The notes: generated by a model not told the origin, from the sequence alone. Shown: positions 1-11,643, numbered from the stretch's first letter. The stretch: 64,000 bases of DNA from Roseithermus sacchariphilus (GCA_003285105.1 CP030158.1:1402501-1466500), one strand, 5' to 3'. Program-made: numbers and translations.

Positions 1-1051
1 TGACGGATCCCCAGGCCGAGACCTGGCAGGCTTTGTTTTCCTGGCCCGATACCTGCACGTTTCCCCCGACGCCGAGCGAGAGGCCCGGAAAGACGACGGC
101 GTAGCGCCCCGTGGCTTGCCGTGTGACGACAGGCTGTCCGCCGGGGCTGTGGCCCCGGGCGACCGTGTACGGGCTGGTCTCCGTGGATTGGTCGGCATAG
201 GCATAGCCGTGCGTGCCGATCAGCGCACCCGGGGCCAGCGCGAGCAGCGTGAACCGGGCGTCCTCGGTGGCTCCGTTGGTGCCGTAGCAGAGCACGAAGA
301 ACGTAAGGTCTCGGCCATCGTCCGCAGCGACGCCGTTCGTGCTCCGGTAGCCGCCCGTACTCTGGCAGATGGCCTCTGTGTCCGAACCGTAGGCGGACAC
401 CTGCGCGTGAAATCCGCCCAGAGGCAGCGATGCATCGCCCAGTTCATACAGATCCCTGAACGTCACCGTGTAGGTTCCACGCATCGTACGTGTGATCGTC
501 AGGGCCTTGCTCCCGGCATTGTATGCGTACGCACTGTGCGGCGTGTATGCGCTCGAGGGAGTAGCCTGGTTCGCCCAGACGTAGCCGAGGGCGCCCGGGT
601 TAAAGCCCGGCTCCAGCGCCAGGAGGCTGAAGCGGCCATCCGTTGGCGTACCGGTATGGTCGTTACAGTGTACAGCGACGTTCAGGTTTGATCCACTCAA
701 TCCCCAACTCGCCGGGTGGCACCGTATGGCCGGGTTACCATAGGCGGTCACCTGCACGTGGCCGCCGGCGCCGCCCTCGTACAGGTCGGATGATGCCCCG
801 ATTCGTTCCCGGAAACGGTCACCCAGACCGGCAAATTGCACCACGTAACGGCCCGCCGAGGTGCGGGTGATGGTGACGTCCCCGTCCGGGTTGAAGGTGT
901 ATGCGGTTGACGGCGTATAGGAATCGGCCGTCGGCCTGTCGGCCCAGGTATAGGCGATGACGGCGCCGGAGCCTTCCTCGGGCGTGCTCTGCGCCAGAGC
1001 CGGCATGGCGATGAGGAGCAGCAGGGCAAGGAAACGGAAACAACGTGACAT
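1..1051 (-). CDS. Secreted protein with three ~115-residue repeats, 3' end cut by window edge
   Basis: Reading the minus strand from the ATG at 1051 gives 350 uninterrupted codons to the window edge, so the C-terminus lies outside. The N-terminus is a clear Sec signal peptide (about residues 1-21, ending ALAQ). The mature part holds three related units at about residues 33-145, 157-272 and 283-350 (incomplete). Each starts with Y-x-W/Y-A-(D/N), then a stretch with TITRT/VTRQ and G-x-Y-x-V-x-F, and continues with a G-x-V-Q/A-V-x-(A/G)-Y/Q-G strand. The first two complete units end in F-(S/T)-L-L-A-L. Paired cysteines (111/129, 229/255) sit at equivalent places and may form disulfides. I do not recognise a named family; an extracellular beta-rich repeat protein is the inference. 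It is divergent from the sigma factor gene to the right. Confidence 0.72.
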   Translation of the reverse strand, partial: MSRCFRFLALLLLIAMPALAQSTPEEGSGAVIAYTWADRPTADSYTPSTAYTFNPDGDVTITRTSAGRYVVQFAGLGDRFRERIGASSDLYEGGAGGHVQVTAYGNPAIRCHPASWGLSGSNLNVAVHCNDHTGTPTDGRFSLLALEPGFNPGALGYVWANQATPSSAYTPHSAYAYNAGSKALTITRTMRGTYTVTFRDLYELGDASLPLGGFHAQVSAYGSDTEAICQSTGGYRSTNGVAADDGRDLTFFVLCYGTNGATEDARFTLLALAPGALIGTHGYAYADQSTETSPYTVARGHSPGGQPVVTRQATGRYAVVFPGLSLGVGGNVQVSGQENKACQVSAWGSV

Positions 1052-1302
1052 GGAGCCAGCAGTGGAAGGTGAAAGAAACGAGACACTCTACCCCTAAGGC
1101 GCAAAAAGCCGACGGATGACGTCATGCCGGGCGGCAGCATGAGGCAGAGCAGCCCGGCCTCGTCGATCCGGTTCGTTCTCGGCCACGGTGGCCGGGTGCG
1201 TACGGCGCCACGTATTGCACAACGCCACGGGGTTTTCGTAAGATGGGAAGACCTCGCAGCCTGCGTGTCGAAGTGTGATCCCGCTGCCGAACGTCCGCCT
1301 CC

Positions 1303-1869
1303 ATGCGTGAACAGGAGACCGTAACGCGCTTGCTGCACGACCTGCGGGGCGGCCGGCGGGAGGCCTTTCACGAACTGCTGCCGCAGGTGTACGGGGAACT
1401 GCGCCGGATCGCGCGGGGATACCTGCGCCACGAGCGAGCCGGGCATACCTTCCACACCACCGACCTCGTCCACGAAGCCTTCCTCAAACTGGTCGACCTG
1501 AACCGGATCGACTGGGTGGACCGGGCGCATTTTTTCGCCGTGGCGTCCCGGGCCATGCGGCAGGTGCTCGTCAGCCACGCCCGGCGGCAGCAGGCCGCCA
1601 AGCGCGGCGGCGGGGCACCGGTGGTCACCCTCACCGAGGTGCCGGGCGGAGAGCCGTTCGAGCAGCATGTGGAAGACCTGCTCGCGCTCGACGGGGCGCT
1701 GGAGCAGCTCCAGGCCCTCAACCCCCGGCACGTTCGCGTCGTCGAGTGCCGCTTCTTCGCCGGGCTGACGGTCGAAGAAACGGCGGCTGCGCTGGACATC
1801 TCGCCCGTGACCGTCACCCGCGACTGGCGGATGGCGCGGGCCTGGCTGAAGGATTACCTCGGCCGCTGA
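1303..1869 (+). CDS. ECF-type RNA polymerase sigma factor, kinase-linked group
   Basis: A 188-residue protein with sigma region 2 (about residues 12-85, including the TTDLVHEAFLKL and HFFAVASRAMRQVL segments) and region 4 (about 125-185, helix-turn-helix LTVEETAAALDISPVTVTRDW). This is the small ECF-like group common in Planctomycetes, Acidobacteria and Rhodothermus relatives, usually encoded next to a Ser/Thr kinase. Here the kinase gene starts 24 bp downstream, so the two are almost certainly co-transcribed, and regulation of the sigma factor by the kinase is a reasonable inference. No anti-sigma gene is visible. Confidence 0.9.
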   Translation: MREQETVTRLLHDLRGGRREAFHELLPQVYGELRRIARGYLRHERAGHTFHTTDLVHEAFLKLVDLNRIDWVDRAHFFAVASRAMRQVLVSHARRQQAAKRGGGAPVVTLTEVPGGEPFEQHVEDLLALDGALEQLQALNPRHVRVVECRFFAGLTVEETAAALDISPVTVTRDWRMARAWLKDYLGR

Positions 1870-1893
1870 GCATCGCCCGTCTCCGCTGATCGC

Positions 1894-4683
1894 ATGGATG
1901 CCAACCGCTTCGATCGTCTCCAGGCCCTCTTCCACGAGGCGCTGGAACACCCCCCCGAGGCGCGGGCCGCCTTCCTCGATGCCGCCTGCGCCGGCGACCC
2001 GGATCTGCGTGCGGCCGTCGAACGCCTGCTCGCCGCCGATGCCGCCCCCGATCCCTGGTTCGATGCGCCCCCGGACGTCGTCCCCGATCCGCCGGACGGG
2101 TCGGCCTGGGTGGGGCGTACCGTCGGGCCGTATCGGATCGAGCGGCTGCTGGGGCAGGGCGGCATGGGGGCCGTCTACCTGGCGCGGCGGGAGGACGTCG
2201 GGCTGGTGGTGGCGCTGAAGCTCGTCCGGGGCGACCTGGCGGCGCCGGGGCACCGGGAACGGCTCCTGCGCGAGCGCCGCGTCCTGGCCCGCCTGCACCA
2301 CCCCCACATCGCCCGCCTCTACGACGCCGGCGTGGCGGACGACGGCACCCCCTACTTTGCGATGGAATACGTCGACGGGGAAGACCTGACGACGTACTGC
2401 GACCGCCGGCGGCTCTCGGTGGAGGAGCGGCTGGCCCTGTTCGAGGCCGCCGGCCGCGCCGTCCAGCACGCCCACGCCCACTTCATCGTCCATCGCGACC
2501 TCAAGCCGTCCAACATCCTCGTGGCCGACGGGCCCGACGGCCGCCCAGTTTTGAAGTTGCTCGACTTCGGCATCGCCCGCGTGCTGGCCGAGGACGAGGC
2601 GGACGGCCCCGCAGCGCTGACGGCCACGGGCGCGCGCGTGCTCACGCCGGCCTATGCCGCCCCGGAGCAGATCGAAGGCGCCGGCGTGACGGCCGCTACG
2701 GATGTCTATGCCCTCGGCGTGGTCCTCTACGAGTTGCTCACCGGGCGGCGGCCCTGCGAGGTCAGCGGTCCGGCGAGGCTCTCGGCCGTGCTGACGCAGC
2801 CGCCGAAGAAGCCGAGCACCGTCGTCACCACCGGCACGACGACGGTCCCCGTGGCCGCCGCCCGCCGCGCCACGCCCGAGCGCCTGCAGCGTCGCCTGGC
2901 GGGCGACCTCGACGTGATCTGCCTCAAGGCGCTGGCGAAGGAGCCCGAGCGACGCTATGCCTCGGCCGAGGCGTTCGTCGAAGACATCCGCCGCCATCTG
3001 GCCGGTCTGCCCGTGCAGGCCCGTCCGGATACGGCCGCCTATCGGGTCCGGAAGTTCGTGCAGCGCCATCGCCTGGGGGTGGGCGTCACAGCCGTGTTTC
3101 TCGCTGTGCTCACCGCCGTGGTGACGCTGTACACCCTGCGGCTTCAGGCCGAGCGCGAGGCCACCGCCCGCGAGGCGGCCCGATCCGCTCAGGTGACGGC
3201 GTTCCTCATCGACCTCTTCCGGGAGGCCGATCCGAACCAGGCGCTCGGCGACACGCTCGATGCCTACGAGATCCTGGCGCGTGGCGTCGAGCGGCTGCGC
3301 GCCGGAGAGATGGCAGACGATCCGGCCACCCGGGCCTCCATCGAAGACGCCGTCAGCCAGATCTACCTGCGCCTCGGTCGCTTCGACGTGGCCGAGACGC
3401 TGGCCGAGGAGGCCTTGCGAACCCGGCAGGCCCTCTACGGCCGCCTCCATCCGGACGTCGCCGCCTCGCTGGCGCGCCTGGCCGAGGTCAGGCAGCGCCG
3501 GGCCGCCCTGCCCGAGGCCGATTCGCTGCTGCGCGAAGCCCTTGCGATCACCGAGGCCACGCGCGGAAAGCGGCACCCGGACTGGGTCGCGTACGCGAAC
3601 ACGCGAGGCCAGGTGCTGCGAGAGCAGGGACGGTACGACGAGGCCGAGGCCGTCCTGCGGGAGGCCCTGGCGACGGGCCTGGCCGTGCACGGCCGCTTCC
3701 ACGAGGCCGTGGCCTTCAGCTACGACGAACTCGCGCGGGTGCTCAAGGAGCGAGGCGACTACGAGGCCGCGCTGTCGCTGAACGCGGAGGCCCTCGCCAT
3801 CGTCAGTGAACATTTCGGCCCTCATGATCCGAGGCAGGCTGTTTACCTGGACAACCGGGGCAGCCTCTACTTCAACATGGGGCAGGATTCCCTGGCTGAA
3901 GTCTTCCATCGGCAGGCGCTGGCCGCTTACCGGGCCACGCTGGGGGAGGACCATCCGAACGTGGCGGTTTCCTACACCAACATAGCCGCCGCTTTGCAGA
4001 ACCAGGGCCGCCTCGAAGAAGCCATCGAACTGTACCGCAACGCGCTGGCCATCCTGCACAAGGTGCACCGCGGCCCGCATACCACGGTGGCCTCGGTGCT
4101 CTACAACCTCGGCAATGCCCTGCGGGCCGTCGGGCGGACGGCCGAGGCCGAACCCGTCTTCCGGGAGGTGCTCGCCATCGACCGGGCGCTGCTGGGGGAG
4201 CAGCACGTGAACGTCGGGCTCGATCTGCACGTGCTGGCCGGCGTGCTGCGCGAGCAGGGGGACTATGCCGCCGCGCTGCCGGTGCATCGGCAGGCGCTGG
4301 CGGTGCTGGAGGCGGCGCTGCCGGCGGGCCATCGCCAGGTCGGCCATGCCCGGACGGGCTACGGCATCACGCTGCTGCTCAGCGGCGACGCGGCCGCCGC
4401 CGAGCGGGAACTGCGGCGCGGGGTGGCCACGCTGGAGGCCGCCTATGAGGCCGGCCACTGGTCGCTGGCCGAGGCGCGGGGATGGCTCGGTGCCTGCCTG
4501 ACACAGCGGGGCGCCCTGGACGAAGCCGAGGCGCTGCTCACCACCGCCTATGAGCACCTCCGCGAGGCTCGCGGCGCGGACGATCGCTACACCCGCCAGG
4601 TGGCCGGGCAACTGGCCGCGCTCTACGAGGCCCGCGGTCAGGCCCGCCGGGCCGCCACCTATCGCGCCGCCGCCGGCGGTTGA
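1894..4683 (+). CDS. Membrane Ser/Thr protein kinase with C-terminal TPR repeats
   Basis: A 929-residue Hanks-type kinase. The catalytic domain spans about residues 80-360: glycine loop GQGGMG (near 87), VVALK lysine (109), HRDLKPSN (200-207) and DFG (224-226), then APE in TPAYAAPEQ, so all catalytic residues are present. One transmembrane helix lies near 390-412, which puts the kinase in the cytoplasm and the rest outside. The remaining ~500 residues are tetratricopeptide-like helices with recurring A-L-x-I and EQGRYDEAE-type motifs, typical of protein-binding scaffolds. It follows the ECF sigma gene by 24 bp, an arrangement seen in many genomes where the kinase signals to the sigma factor; that link is inferred here. 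Confidence 0.93.
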   Translation: MDANRFDRLQALFHEALEHPPEARAAFLDAACAGDPDLRAAVERLLAADAAPDPWFDAPPDVVPDPPDGSAWVGRTVGPYRIERLLGQGGMGAVYLARREDVGLVVALKLVRGDLAAPGHRERLLRERRVLARLHHPHIARLYDAGVADDGTPYFAMEYVDGEDLTTYCDRRRLSVEERLALFEAAGRAVQHAHAHFIVHRDLKPSNILVADGPDGRPVLKLLDFGIARVLAEDEADGPAALTATGARVLTPAYAAPEQIEGAGVTAATDVYALGVVLYELLTGRRPCEVSGPARLSAVLTQPPKKPSTVVTTGTTTVPVAAARRATPERLQRRLAGDLDVICLKALAKEPERRYASAEAFVEDIRRHLAGLPVQARPDTAAYRVRKFVQRHRLGVGVTAVFLAVLTAVVTLYTLRLQAEREATAREAARSAQVTAFLIDLFREADPNQALGDTLDAYEILARGVERLRAGEMADDPATRASIEDAVSQIYLRLGRFDVAETLAEEALRTRQALYGRLHPDVAASLARLAEVRQRRAALPEADSLLREALAITEATRGKRHPDWVAYANTRGQVLREQGRYDEAEAVLREALATGLAVHGRFHEAVAFSYDELARVLKERGDYEAALSLNAEALAIVSEHFGPHDPRQAVYLDNRGSLYFNMGQDSLAEVFHRQALAAYRATLGEDHPNVAVSYTNIAAALQNQGRLEEAIELYRNALAILHKVHRGPHTTVASVLYNLGNALRAVGRTAEAEPVFREVLAIDRALLGEQHVNVGLDLHVLAGVLREQGDYAAALPVHRQALAVLEAALPAGHRQVGHARTGYGITLLLSGDAAAAERELRRGVATLEAAYEAGHWSLAEARGWLGACLTQRGALDEAEALLTTAYEHLREARGADDRYTRQVAGQLAALYEARGQARRAATYRAAAGG

Positions 4684-4851
4684 CGCTCGCCGGGGCGTTA
4701 CCTCTCGTGGCGGGCAGGGGCATGGCGCGTCTCTGGCACGAATTGACGAAGGCTTTGCACCCTCGCGCAGCGACGGCCGGGGAACGATCCGGCGGACTGC
4801 GTATTATGGAGCGCATCCCGCACGTTCCCCCTCCCGATCCTTCCCCGCCCC

Positions 4852-7125
<2,274 letters not shown>

Positions 7126-7187
7126 CCGGCTTCCCGGCGGCCCGTCCGGCAGACCCCCGGGGGCCCTGACCCGCCGGAATGAAATTT

Positions 7188-7259
7188 GTTGAAACAGGCA
7201 TTGGCCCGGTGGGACGGGACCACCGCGCGAAACTGAGGCGGTAGGGCCGGGTTGAAACA
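7188..7259. repeat. Two GTTGAAACA direct repeats upstream of trxA
   Basis: GTTGAAACA occurs at 7188-7196 and again at 7251-7259, 63 bp apart, in the 199-bp gap before trxA. The second copy is 66 bp from the trxA start. They may be promoter elements or regulator sites, but I cannot assign them; chance is possible for a 9-mer pair. Confidence 0.3.
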
Positions 7260-7324
7260 TCCGCCCCGTCCGGGGCACTAACAACGTCCATCCCATTCAT
7301 TCATCCCATAGAGGGCTGCTCAGC

Positions 7325-7654
7325 ATGGCAAAACAACTCACCGACGCGACCTTCCAGGAAGACGTACTCAACGCCGACAAGCCCGTGCTGGTCGATTTCT
7401 GGGCGACGTGGTGCGCTCCGTGCCGCATGATCGCCCCGATCATCGAAGAACTGGCCGAGGAATTCGAGGGCCGCGCCGTCATCGGCAAGCTCGACGTGGA
7501 CCACAATCCGCAGACGGCCATGCAGTTTGGCGTGCGCTCCATCCCGACCCTGCTGTTCTTCAAGAATGGCCAGGTGGTCGATCAGCTGGTCGGGGCCGTG
7601 CCCAAGCGGGTGCTGGTCAACAAGCTGGAGGAGCTGGCGGGGCAGCCGGCCTGA
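7325..7654 (+). CDS. trxA: Thioredoxin
   Basis: A 109-residue thioredoxin, the usual family length. The redox motif is WCAPC (Cys30 and Cys33), with Ala in place of the more common Gly of WCGPC; this variant is seen in other bacterial thioredoxins. The cis-proline motif SIPT and the KNGQ segment are present. It is a cytoplasmic dithiol reductant, and it can serve the thioredoxin-coupled arsenate reductase encoded at 38.2 kb. trxB lies 133 bp downstream on the same strand, separated by a strong hairpin, so reductase and substrate are probably expressed together with some read-through control. Confidence 0.96.
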   Translation: MAKQLTDATFQEDVLNADKPVLVDFWATWCAPCRMIAPIIEELAEEFEGRAVIGKLDVDHNPQTAMQFGVRSIPTLLFFKNGQVVDQLVGAVPKRVLVNKLEELAGQPA

Positions 7655-7667
7655 CGGCGCCTCGTCT

Positions 7668-7727
7668 CGGCGGTCCGTGCCCGGAGCAGACTCCGCCAGA
7701 CGCGACGGGACCCGGCACGGACCGCCG
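7668..7727 (+). terminator. Nested hairpin between trxA and trxB
   Basis: CGGCGGTCCGTGCC (7668-7681) is exactly complementary to 7714-7727, a 14-bp stem. Inside the loop a second small stem CGGAG/CTCCG (7682-7695) can form. No T-run follows, so it may be an attenuator, a processing site or a Rho-aided terminator rather than a classic intrinsic terminator. Confidence 0.5.
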
Positions 7728-7787
7728 GAAGGCCCCCGGCCGCCCGATCTCCGGCGGTCCCGATTCCACCGATAGCCGATACGTTCC

Positions 7788-8873
7788 ATGCCTCAGGATC
7801 TTTTGCACGACGGACACCCCGACCTTTCCGCCTTCGACGGCGTCGACTTCAGCGATGCCGAGCATCCGGCGGTCGTCATCATCGGTACCGGGCCGGCCGG
7901 GTGGACGGCGGCGCTCTACACGGCCCGCGCCAACCTGAAGCCGGTCGTCTTCCAGGGGCCCGAGCCCGGCGGCCAGCTCATGACCACGACCGACGTGGAG
8001 AACTATCCGGGCTTCCCCGAGGGCATCCTCGGGCCGGAGCTGATGGAGAAGTTCCAGGCGCAGGCCACCCGCTTCGGGGCGGACGTGCGCTATGGCACGG
8101 TGACCCACGTGGACTTCTCGCAGCGCCCGTTCCGGTTGCTCGTCGACGAGACGACGCCGGTGCTGGCCGATGCGGTGATCGTCTCCACCGGGGCGTCGGC
8201 CAAATACCTCGGGCTGGAGAACGAGCGGCGCCTCCTCGGTCGCGGCGTCTCGGCCTGTGCCACCTGCGACGGCGCCTTCTTCCGCGACCAGGACGTCGCC
8301 ATCGTCGGCGGCGGGGATACGGCGATGGAGGAGGCGCTCTTCCTGACGCGCTTTGCCCGGAAGGTCTACGTCATCCACCGCCGCGACGAGCTGCGCGCTT
8401 CGAAGATCATGCAGCAGCGTGCCTTCAAAAACGAGAAGATCGAGTTCATCTGGAACACGGTGGTGACGGACGTGCTCGGTGAGAACGAGGTGGAGGGCCT
8501 GATGCTGCGGAACGTGCAGACCGGTGCCACCACCACGCTGGCCGTGCAGGGCTTCTTCGTGGCCATCGGCCACAAACCGAACACGGACGTCTTCCGCGGC
8601 TGGCTCGATCTGGACGGCGCCGGCTACATCCGCACCCGCCCGGATTCGACGTATACGAACATCGCCGGCGTCTTCGCCTGCGGCGATGCCCAGGATCACG
8701 TCTACCGCCAGGCCGTCACGGCCGCCGGGACGGGCTGCATGGCCGCCATCGACGCCGAGCGCTGGCTGGCCGAGCAGGGCGACCTGGATGAGCCGCGCAC
8801 GGAGACGGAATACCACGCGGCGCCGGCCGTGGACAGCGCCCACGGCCACGTCGTCCGGGACACCACGGCGTGA
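7788..8873 (+). CDS. trxB: Thioredoxin-disulfide reductase
   Basis: 361 residues. FAD-binding motif GTGPAG near residue 33, redox-active CATC (Cys157 and Cys160), NADPH motif GGGDTAMEEA (about 174-183) with HRRDELRA, and the C-terminal FAD segment GVFACGDAQD. It passes electrons from NADPH to thioredoxin. The N-terminus is about 25 residues longer than the E. coli type before the first beta strand, and the C-terminal tail is also extended. It lies downstream of trxA, and its TGA stop overlaps the GTG that opens the next reading frame. Confidence 0.95.
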   Translation: MPQDLLHDGHPDLSAFDGVDFSDAEHPAVVIIGTGPAGWTAALYTARANLKPVVFQGPEPGGQLMTTTDVENYPGFPEGILGPELMEKFQAQATRFGADVRYGTVTHVDFSQRPFRLLVDETTPVLADAVIVSTGASAKYLGLENERRLLGRGVSACATCDGAFFRDQDVAIVGGGDTAMEEALFLTRFARKVYVIHRRDELRASKIMQQRAFKNEKIEFIWNTVVTDVLGENEVEGLMLRNVQTGATTTLAVQGFFVAIGHKPNTDVFRGWLDLDGAGYIRTRPDSTYTNIAGVFACGDAQDHVYRQAVTAAGTGCMAAIDAERWLAEQGDLDEPRTETEYHAAPAVDSAHGHVVRDTTA

Positions 8874-8899
8874 AGCTCCTTTTCTGCGTTCATACGGCG

Positions 8900-9445
8900 A
8901 TGAAGATCCGACCGTGGCTCGGTCTGGTGGTGCTGGTCGGCATGTTGCCGGCCGGCGGCACGCGGGCGCAGGACACCACCCGAACGGCTCCGCCCACGCG
9001 GACGGTGGCTGAGCGTTTGCAGGATGCCTCGCTGGCGGCGTACGTGCGCAAGGCGCTGGCGGACGACCCCCGCCTGCGGGCGTTCGACTTCGAGGCGGAG
9101 GCCGAGGCCGGGGTGGTCACCCTCTTCGGCCACGTCGACACCCCGGAACAGGCGGCCCGGGCGGCGGAGGTGGCGCGGCGAGTGCCCGGCGTGCGGCAAC
9201 TGACCAGCGAACTCGTGGTGATGAGCAGTCCCGCGCGGCTGGAGCCGGGCGGGCCGCCCCGGGCGCCGGGTGGTACGGAGGCCGCCCCTGCCGAGCCGCC
9301 GTCGGCCCGGTACCATACCGTGGCAAGCGGCGAATCGCTCTGGATCATCGCCCGGCGCTACGACACGTCCATCCGCGCCATCAAGCGGCTCAACAACCTG
9401 ACGTCCAACACGGTGCGGCCGGGCCAGCGCCTGCGCGTCCGGTGA
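8900..9445 (+). CDS. Secreted BON-domain and LysM-domain protein
   Basis: From the ATG at 8900 the product has a signal peptide (MKIRPWLGLVVLVGMLPAGG, cleavage near TRAQ), a BON domain (about residues 30-100, with VVTLFGHVDTPEQAARAAEVARRVPGV) and a C-terminal LysM domain (YHTVASGESLWIIARRY to the end). BON domains bind membrane or hydrophobic surfaces and LysM binds peptidoglycan, so an envelope role is likely. The frame is open to a GTG at 8870 that overlaps the trxB stop, which would allow translational coupling, but that start buries the signal peptide. The pairing with trxB may simply reflect operon order. Confidence 0.85.
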   Translation: MKIRPWLGLVVLVGMLPAGGTRAQDTTRTAPPTRTVAERLQDASLAAYVRKALADDPRLRAFDFEAEAEAGVVTLFGHVDTPEQAARAAEVARRVPGVRQLTSELVVMSSPARLEPGGPPRAPGGTEAAPAEPPSARYHTVASGESLWIIARRYDTSIRAIKRLNNLTSNTVRPGQRLRVR

Positions 9446-9457
9446 GTCCCCCGCGGC

Positions 9458-10321
9458 TCATGCCCTCAGCAGGTTCTTCAGCACGAACCAGACGTTCTCC
9501 TTGCGCTCGCGCAGGCGGCGGCTGAAGTAGGGAAGCCACTCGGTGCCGTAGGGGACGTAGACGCGCATGTTGTAGCCTTCCTGCACGAGGGCTTCCTGCG
9601 TCTGCGGTCGCACGCCGTAGAGCATCTGGAACTCGAAGTCGTCGCGCGAGAGCCCCCGTTCGGCGACGAACCGTTTGGTGGCCTCGATGAGGCGGTCGTC
9701 GTGCGTGGCGATGCCGGGGTAGCGGGCGCCGGTGAGGAGCCGTTGCATGTAGGCGATGAACCGCTCCCGGATGACGTCCATGCGCTGGTAGGCGATGTCG
9801 GGCGGCTCTTTGTAGGCGCCCTTGCAGATCCGCACGCGCGCGTTCAGGGCACACATGCGCTCGACGTCCTGCTCGGTGCGTTTCAGGTAGGCCTGTAGCA
9901 CGATGCCGACGTGGTCGGGGAAGTCGGGATAGACGCGCTCGAAGAGCCGGAGCGTGGACTCGGTGATGTCGCTGCCTTCCATGTCCAGGCGGACGAACAC
10001 GTCGTGGGTCCGGGCCACGGTGAGGAGCTGTTTCAGATTCTCCAGACAGAAGTCCTCATCGATCTTCTGCCCCATCATCGACAGCTTGATGGAGATGTTG
10101 GCCTGGCGCGGGTCCCCGGTGCGTTCGGCGGCGAGGGTGTGAACCAGGTGGATGTAGGCATCCCGTGCCTGCTCGGCCACGGTGCGGTCGTGGACGTACT
10201 CGCCGAGGAGGTCCAGGGCCACGAACAGCCCGCGGGCGTTGAGGGCATGCATGACCGGCAGCGCGCCGTCCAGCGTTTCGGCGGCCACGAAGCGGCGGGC
10301 CAGGAAGAAGGGCAATCGCAT
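9458..10321 (-). CDS. Proline dehydrogenase, monofunctional
   Basis: 287 residues with the ProDH TIM-barrel signatures: NISIKLSMMG, FVRLDMEGSD, GIVLQAYLKRTEQD, VRICKGAYKEP, and the substrate/FAD C-terminal segment EFQMLYGVRPQTQEAL-x8-RVYVPYG. It oxidises proline to pyrroline-5-carboxylate with FAD, feeding electrons to the quinone pool. The length fits the short stand-alone form, without the P5C dehydrogenase half of PutA. It converges with the BON-LysM gene (12 bp between stop codons) and follows the trans-sulfuration gene on the same strand. Confidence 0.93.
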   Translation of the reverse strand: MRLPFFLARRFVAAETLDGALPVMHALNARGLFVALDLLGEYVHDRTVAEQARDAYIHLVHTLAAERTGDPRQANISIKLSMMGQKIDEDFCLENLKQLLTVARTHDVFVRLDMEGSDITESTLRLFERVYPDFPDHVGIVLQAYLKRTEQDVERMCALNARVRICKGAYKEPPDIAYQRMDVIRERFIAYMQRLLTGARYPGIATHDDRLIEATKRFVAERGLSRDDFEFQMLYGVRPQTQEALVQEGYNMRVYVPYGTEWLPYFSRRLRERKENVWFVLKNLLRA

Positions 10322-10374
10322 GGGCTAGGGGGGCGAGGTGCAACCGGGGGATGCAGTGAGGGCGAGGTGCAGCC

Positions 10375-11499
10375 TCAATCGCCCAGCGCCCGGGAAAGAT
10401 CCTCCAGCAGATCGTCGATGTGCTCCAGCCCCACGGAGCAGCGCAAGAGCGTGGGCGGGGTGCGGGTGGGCGGGGCTTCGATGGAGGCGCGGTGCTCGAT
10501 CAGGCTTTCCGTGCCGCCGAGGCTGGTGGCGCGGGTGAAGACGCGCGTGCGGGCCGCCACGGCCAGGGCATCCTCGGCCGTGCCGTCCACCTCGAACGAG
10601 AGCATGGCGCCGAAGTCCTGCATCTGGCGCCGGGCGATGGCGTGGCCGGGGTGCGAGGGCAGGCCGGGATAGTGGACCCGCGTGACGCGGGGGTGCGCCT
10701 CGAGGAAGCGGGCGAGCCGGTGGGCATGGGCGCACTGCATCGGCAGCCGGGCCGCCAGCGAGCGCATCCCGCGCAGCGCCAGCCACGCGCTGAGCGGGTC
10801 CATCACCGGGCCGGCCGTCGTCTGCACCGCGCGAACCCGCTCGAACAATCCCGTCCCTGAGCGTGCCACGATGGCCCCGCCCAGCACGTCGGAGTGCCCG
10901 GCCAGGTACTTCGTCACCGAGTGGATGACGACGTCGGCGCCCAGGTCGAGCGGGCGTTGCAACAGCGGCGTCGTCCACGTGCTGTCGACGGCCAGGTAGG
11001 CGCCGGCGGTGCGGGCCTGCCGGGCGACGGCGGCCAGGTCGGTGATCTTCAGCATGGGGTTGGAGGGCGACTCCGCCCAGATGAGCCGTGTTTCCGGCCG
11101 GAGGGCCGCCTCCAGCGCGCCGGGATCGGTCAGGTCCACCTCCGTCCAGGATAGCCCCCAGCCGTCGAACAGCTCCCGCATCAGGCGGCGCACGCCGTAG
11201 TAGGCATCGTCCGCCAGCACCACGTGGTCGCCGGGCCGGAGGGCCAGCAGCAGGGCCATCGCGGCCGCCATCCCGGAGGCAAATGCCGCGCAGGCCTCGC
11301 CGCCCTCGAGGTCGGCCAGGGTGCGCTCGAAGAGCTGCCGCGTGGGGTTGTCCACCCGGCTGTAGAGGAAGCCGTGCGGGTACGATCCGTCGGGCGCGCG
11401 CTCGAACGTGGTGGACAGGTGGATCGGGGCGACGACGGCGCCGGTGCCGGCGTCGGGCTCGCAGCCGGCGTGAGCCAGCAGGGTTTCGGGACGGGTCAT
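10375..11499 (-). CDS. PLP-dependent trans-sulfuration enzyme (cystathionine gamma-synthase/lyase family)
   Basis: 374 residues of the Cys/Met metabolism PLP family. Seen are the YSRVDNPTR PLP-phosphate segment (47-55), FASGMAA, the ESPSNP aspartate region, and the Schiff-base lysine in VIHSVTKYLAGHSDVLGG (Lys197). The family includes cystathionine gamma-synthase, cystathionine gamma-lyase and methionine gamma-lyase, and sequence reading alone does not separate them. The nearby proline dehydrogenase gives no clue to the substrate. Confidence 0.9.
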   Translation of the reverse strand: MTRPETLLAHAGCEPDAGTGAVVAPIHLSTTFERAPDGSYPHGFLYSRVDNPTRQLFERTLADLEGGEACAAFASGMAAAMALLLALRPGDHVVLADDAYYGVRRLMRELFDGWGLSWTEVDLTDPGALEAALRPETRLIWAESPSNPMLKITDLAAVARQARTAGAYLAVDSTWTTPLLQRPLDLGADVVIHSVTKYLAGHSDVLGGAIVARSGTGLFERVRAVQTTAGPVMDPLSAWLALRGMRSLAARLPMQCAHAHRLARFLEAHPRVTRVHYPGLPSHPGHAIARRQMQDFGAMLSFEVDGTAEDALAVAARTRVFTRATSLGGTESLIEHRASIEAPPTRTPPTLLRCSVGLEHIDDLLEDLSRALGD

Positions 11500-11643
11500 A
11501 GTCGGGTCGGGCGGGATGCAGGCGGTGCAAGATACGGGATCAGCCGGTGAGGTTCGAGGTAGGACATCCGGGCGTGCGCCGCGTGGCGTGCGCTGCGTGG
11601 TTCCTCGCCGATGTGCCGTTCACCCAGCCATCCCATCCAGTTC

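Noticed and set aside
1108-1125. TGACGTCA palindrome as a regulator site
   Set aside because: The same octamer or near-match recurs within coding sequence (13820s, 21361, 33985) with no common context; likely chance in GC-rich DNA.
748-4611. Very long minus-strand open frame opposite the ECF sigma and kinase genes
   Set aside because: Low-complexity composition rich in Gly, Arg, Val and Gln with no domain; the plus strand holds complete, motif-bearing genes. An antisense shadow in GC-rich DNA.
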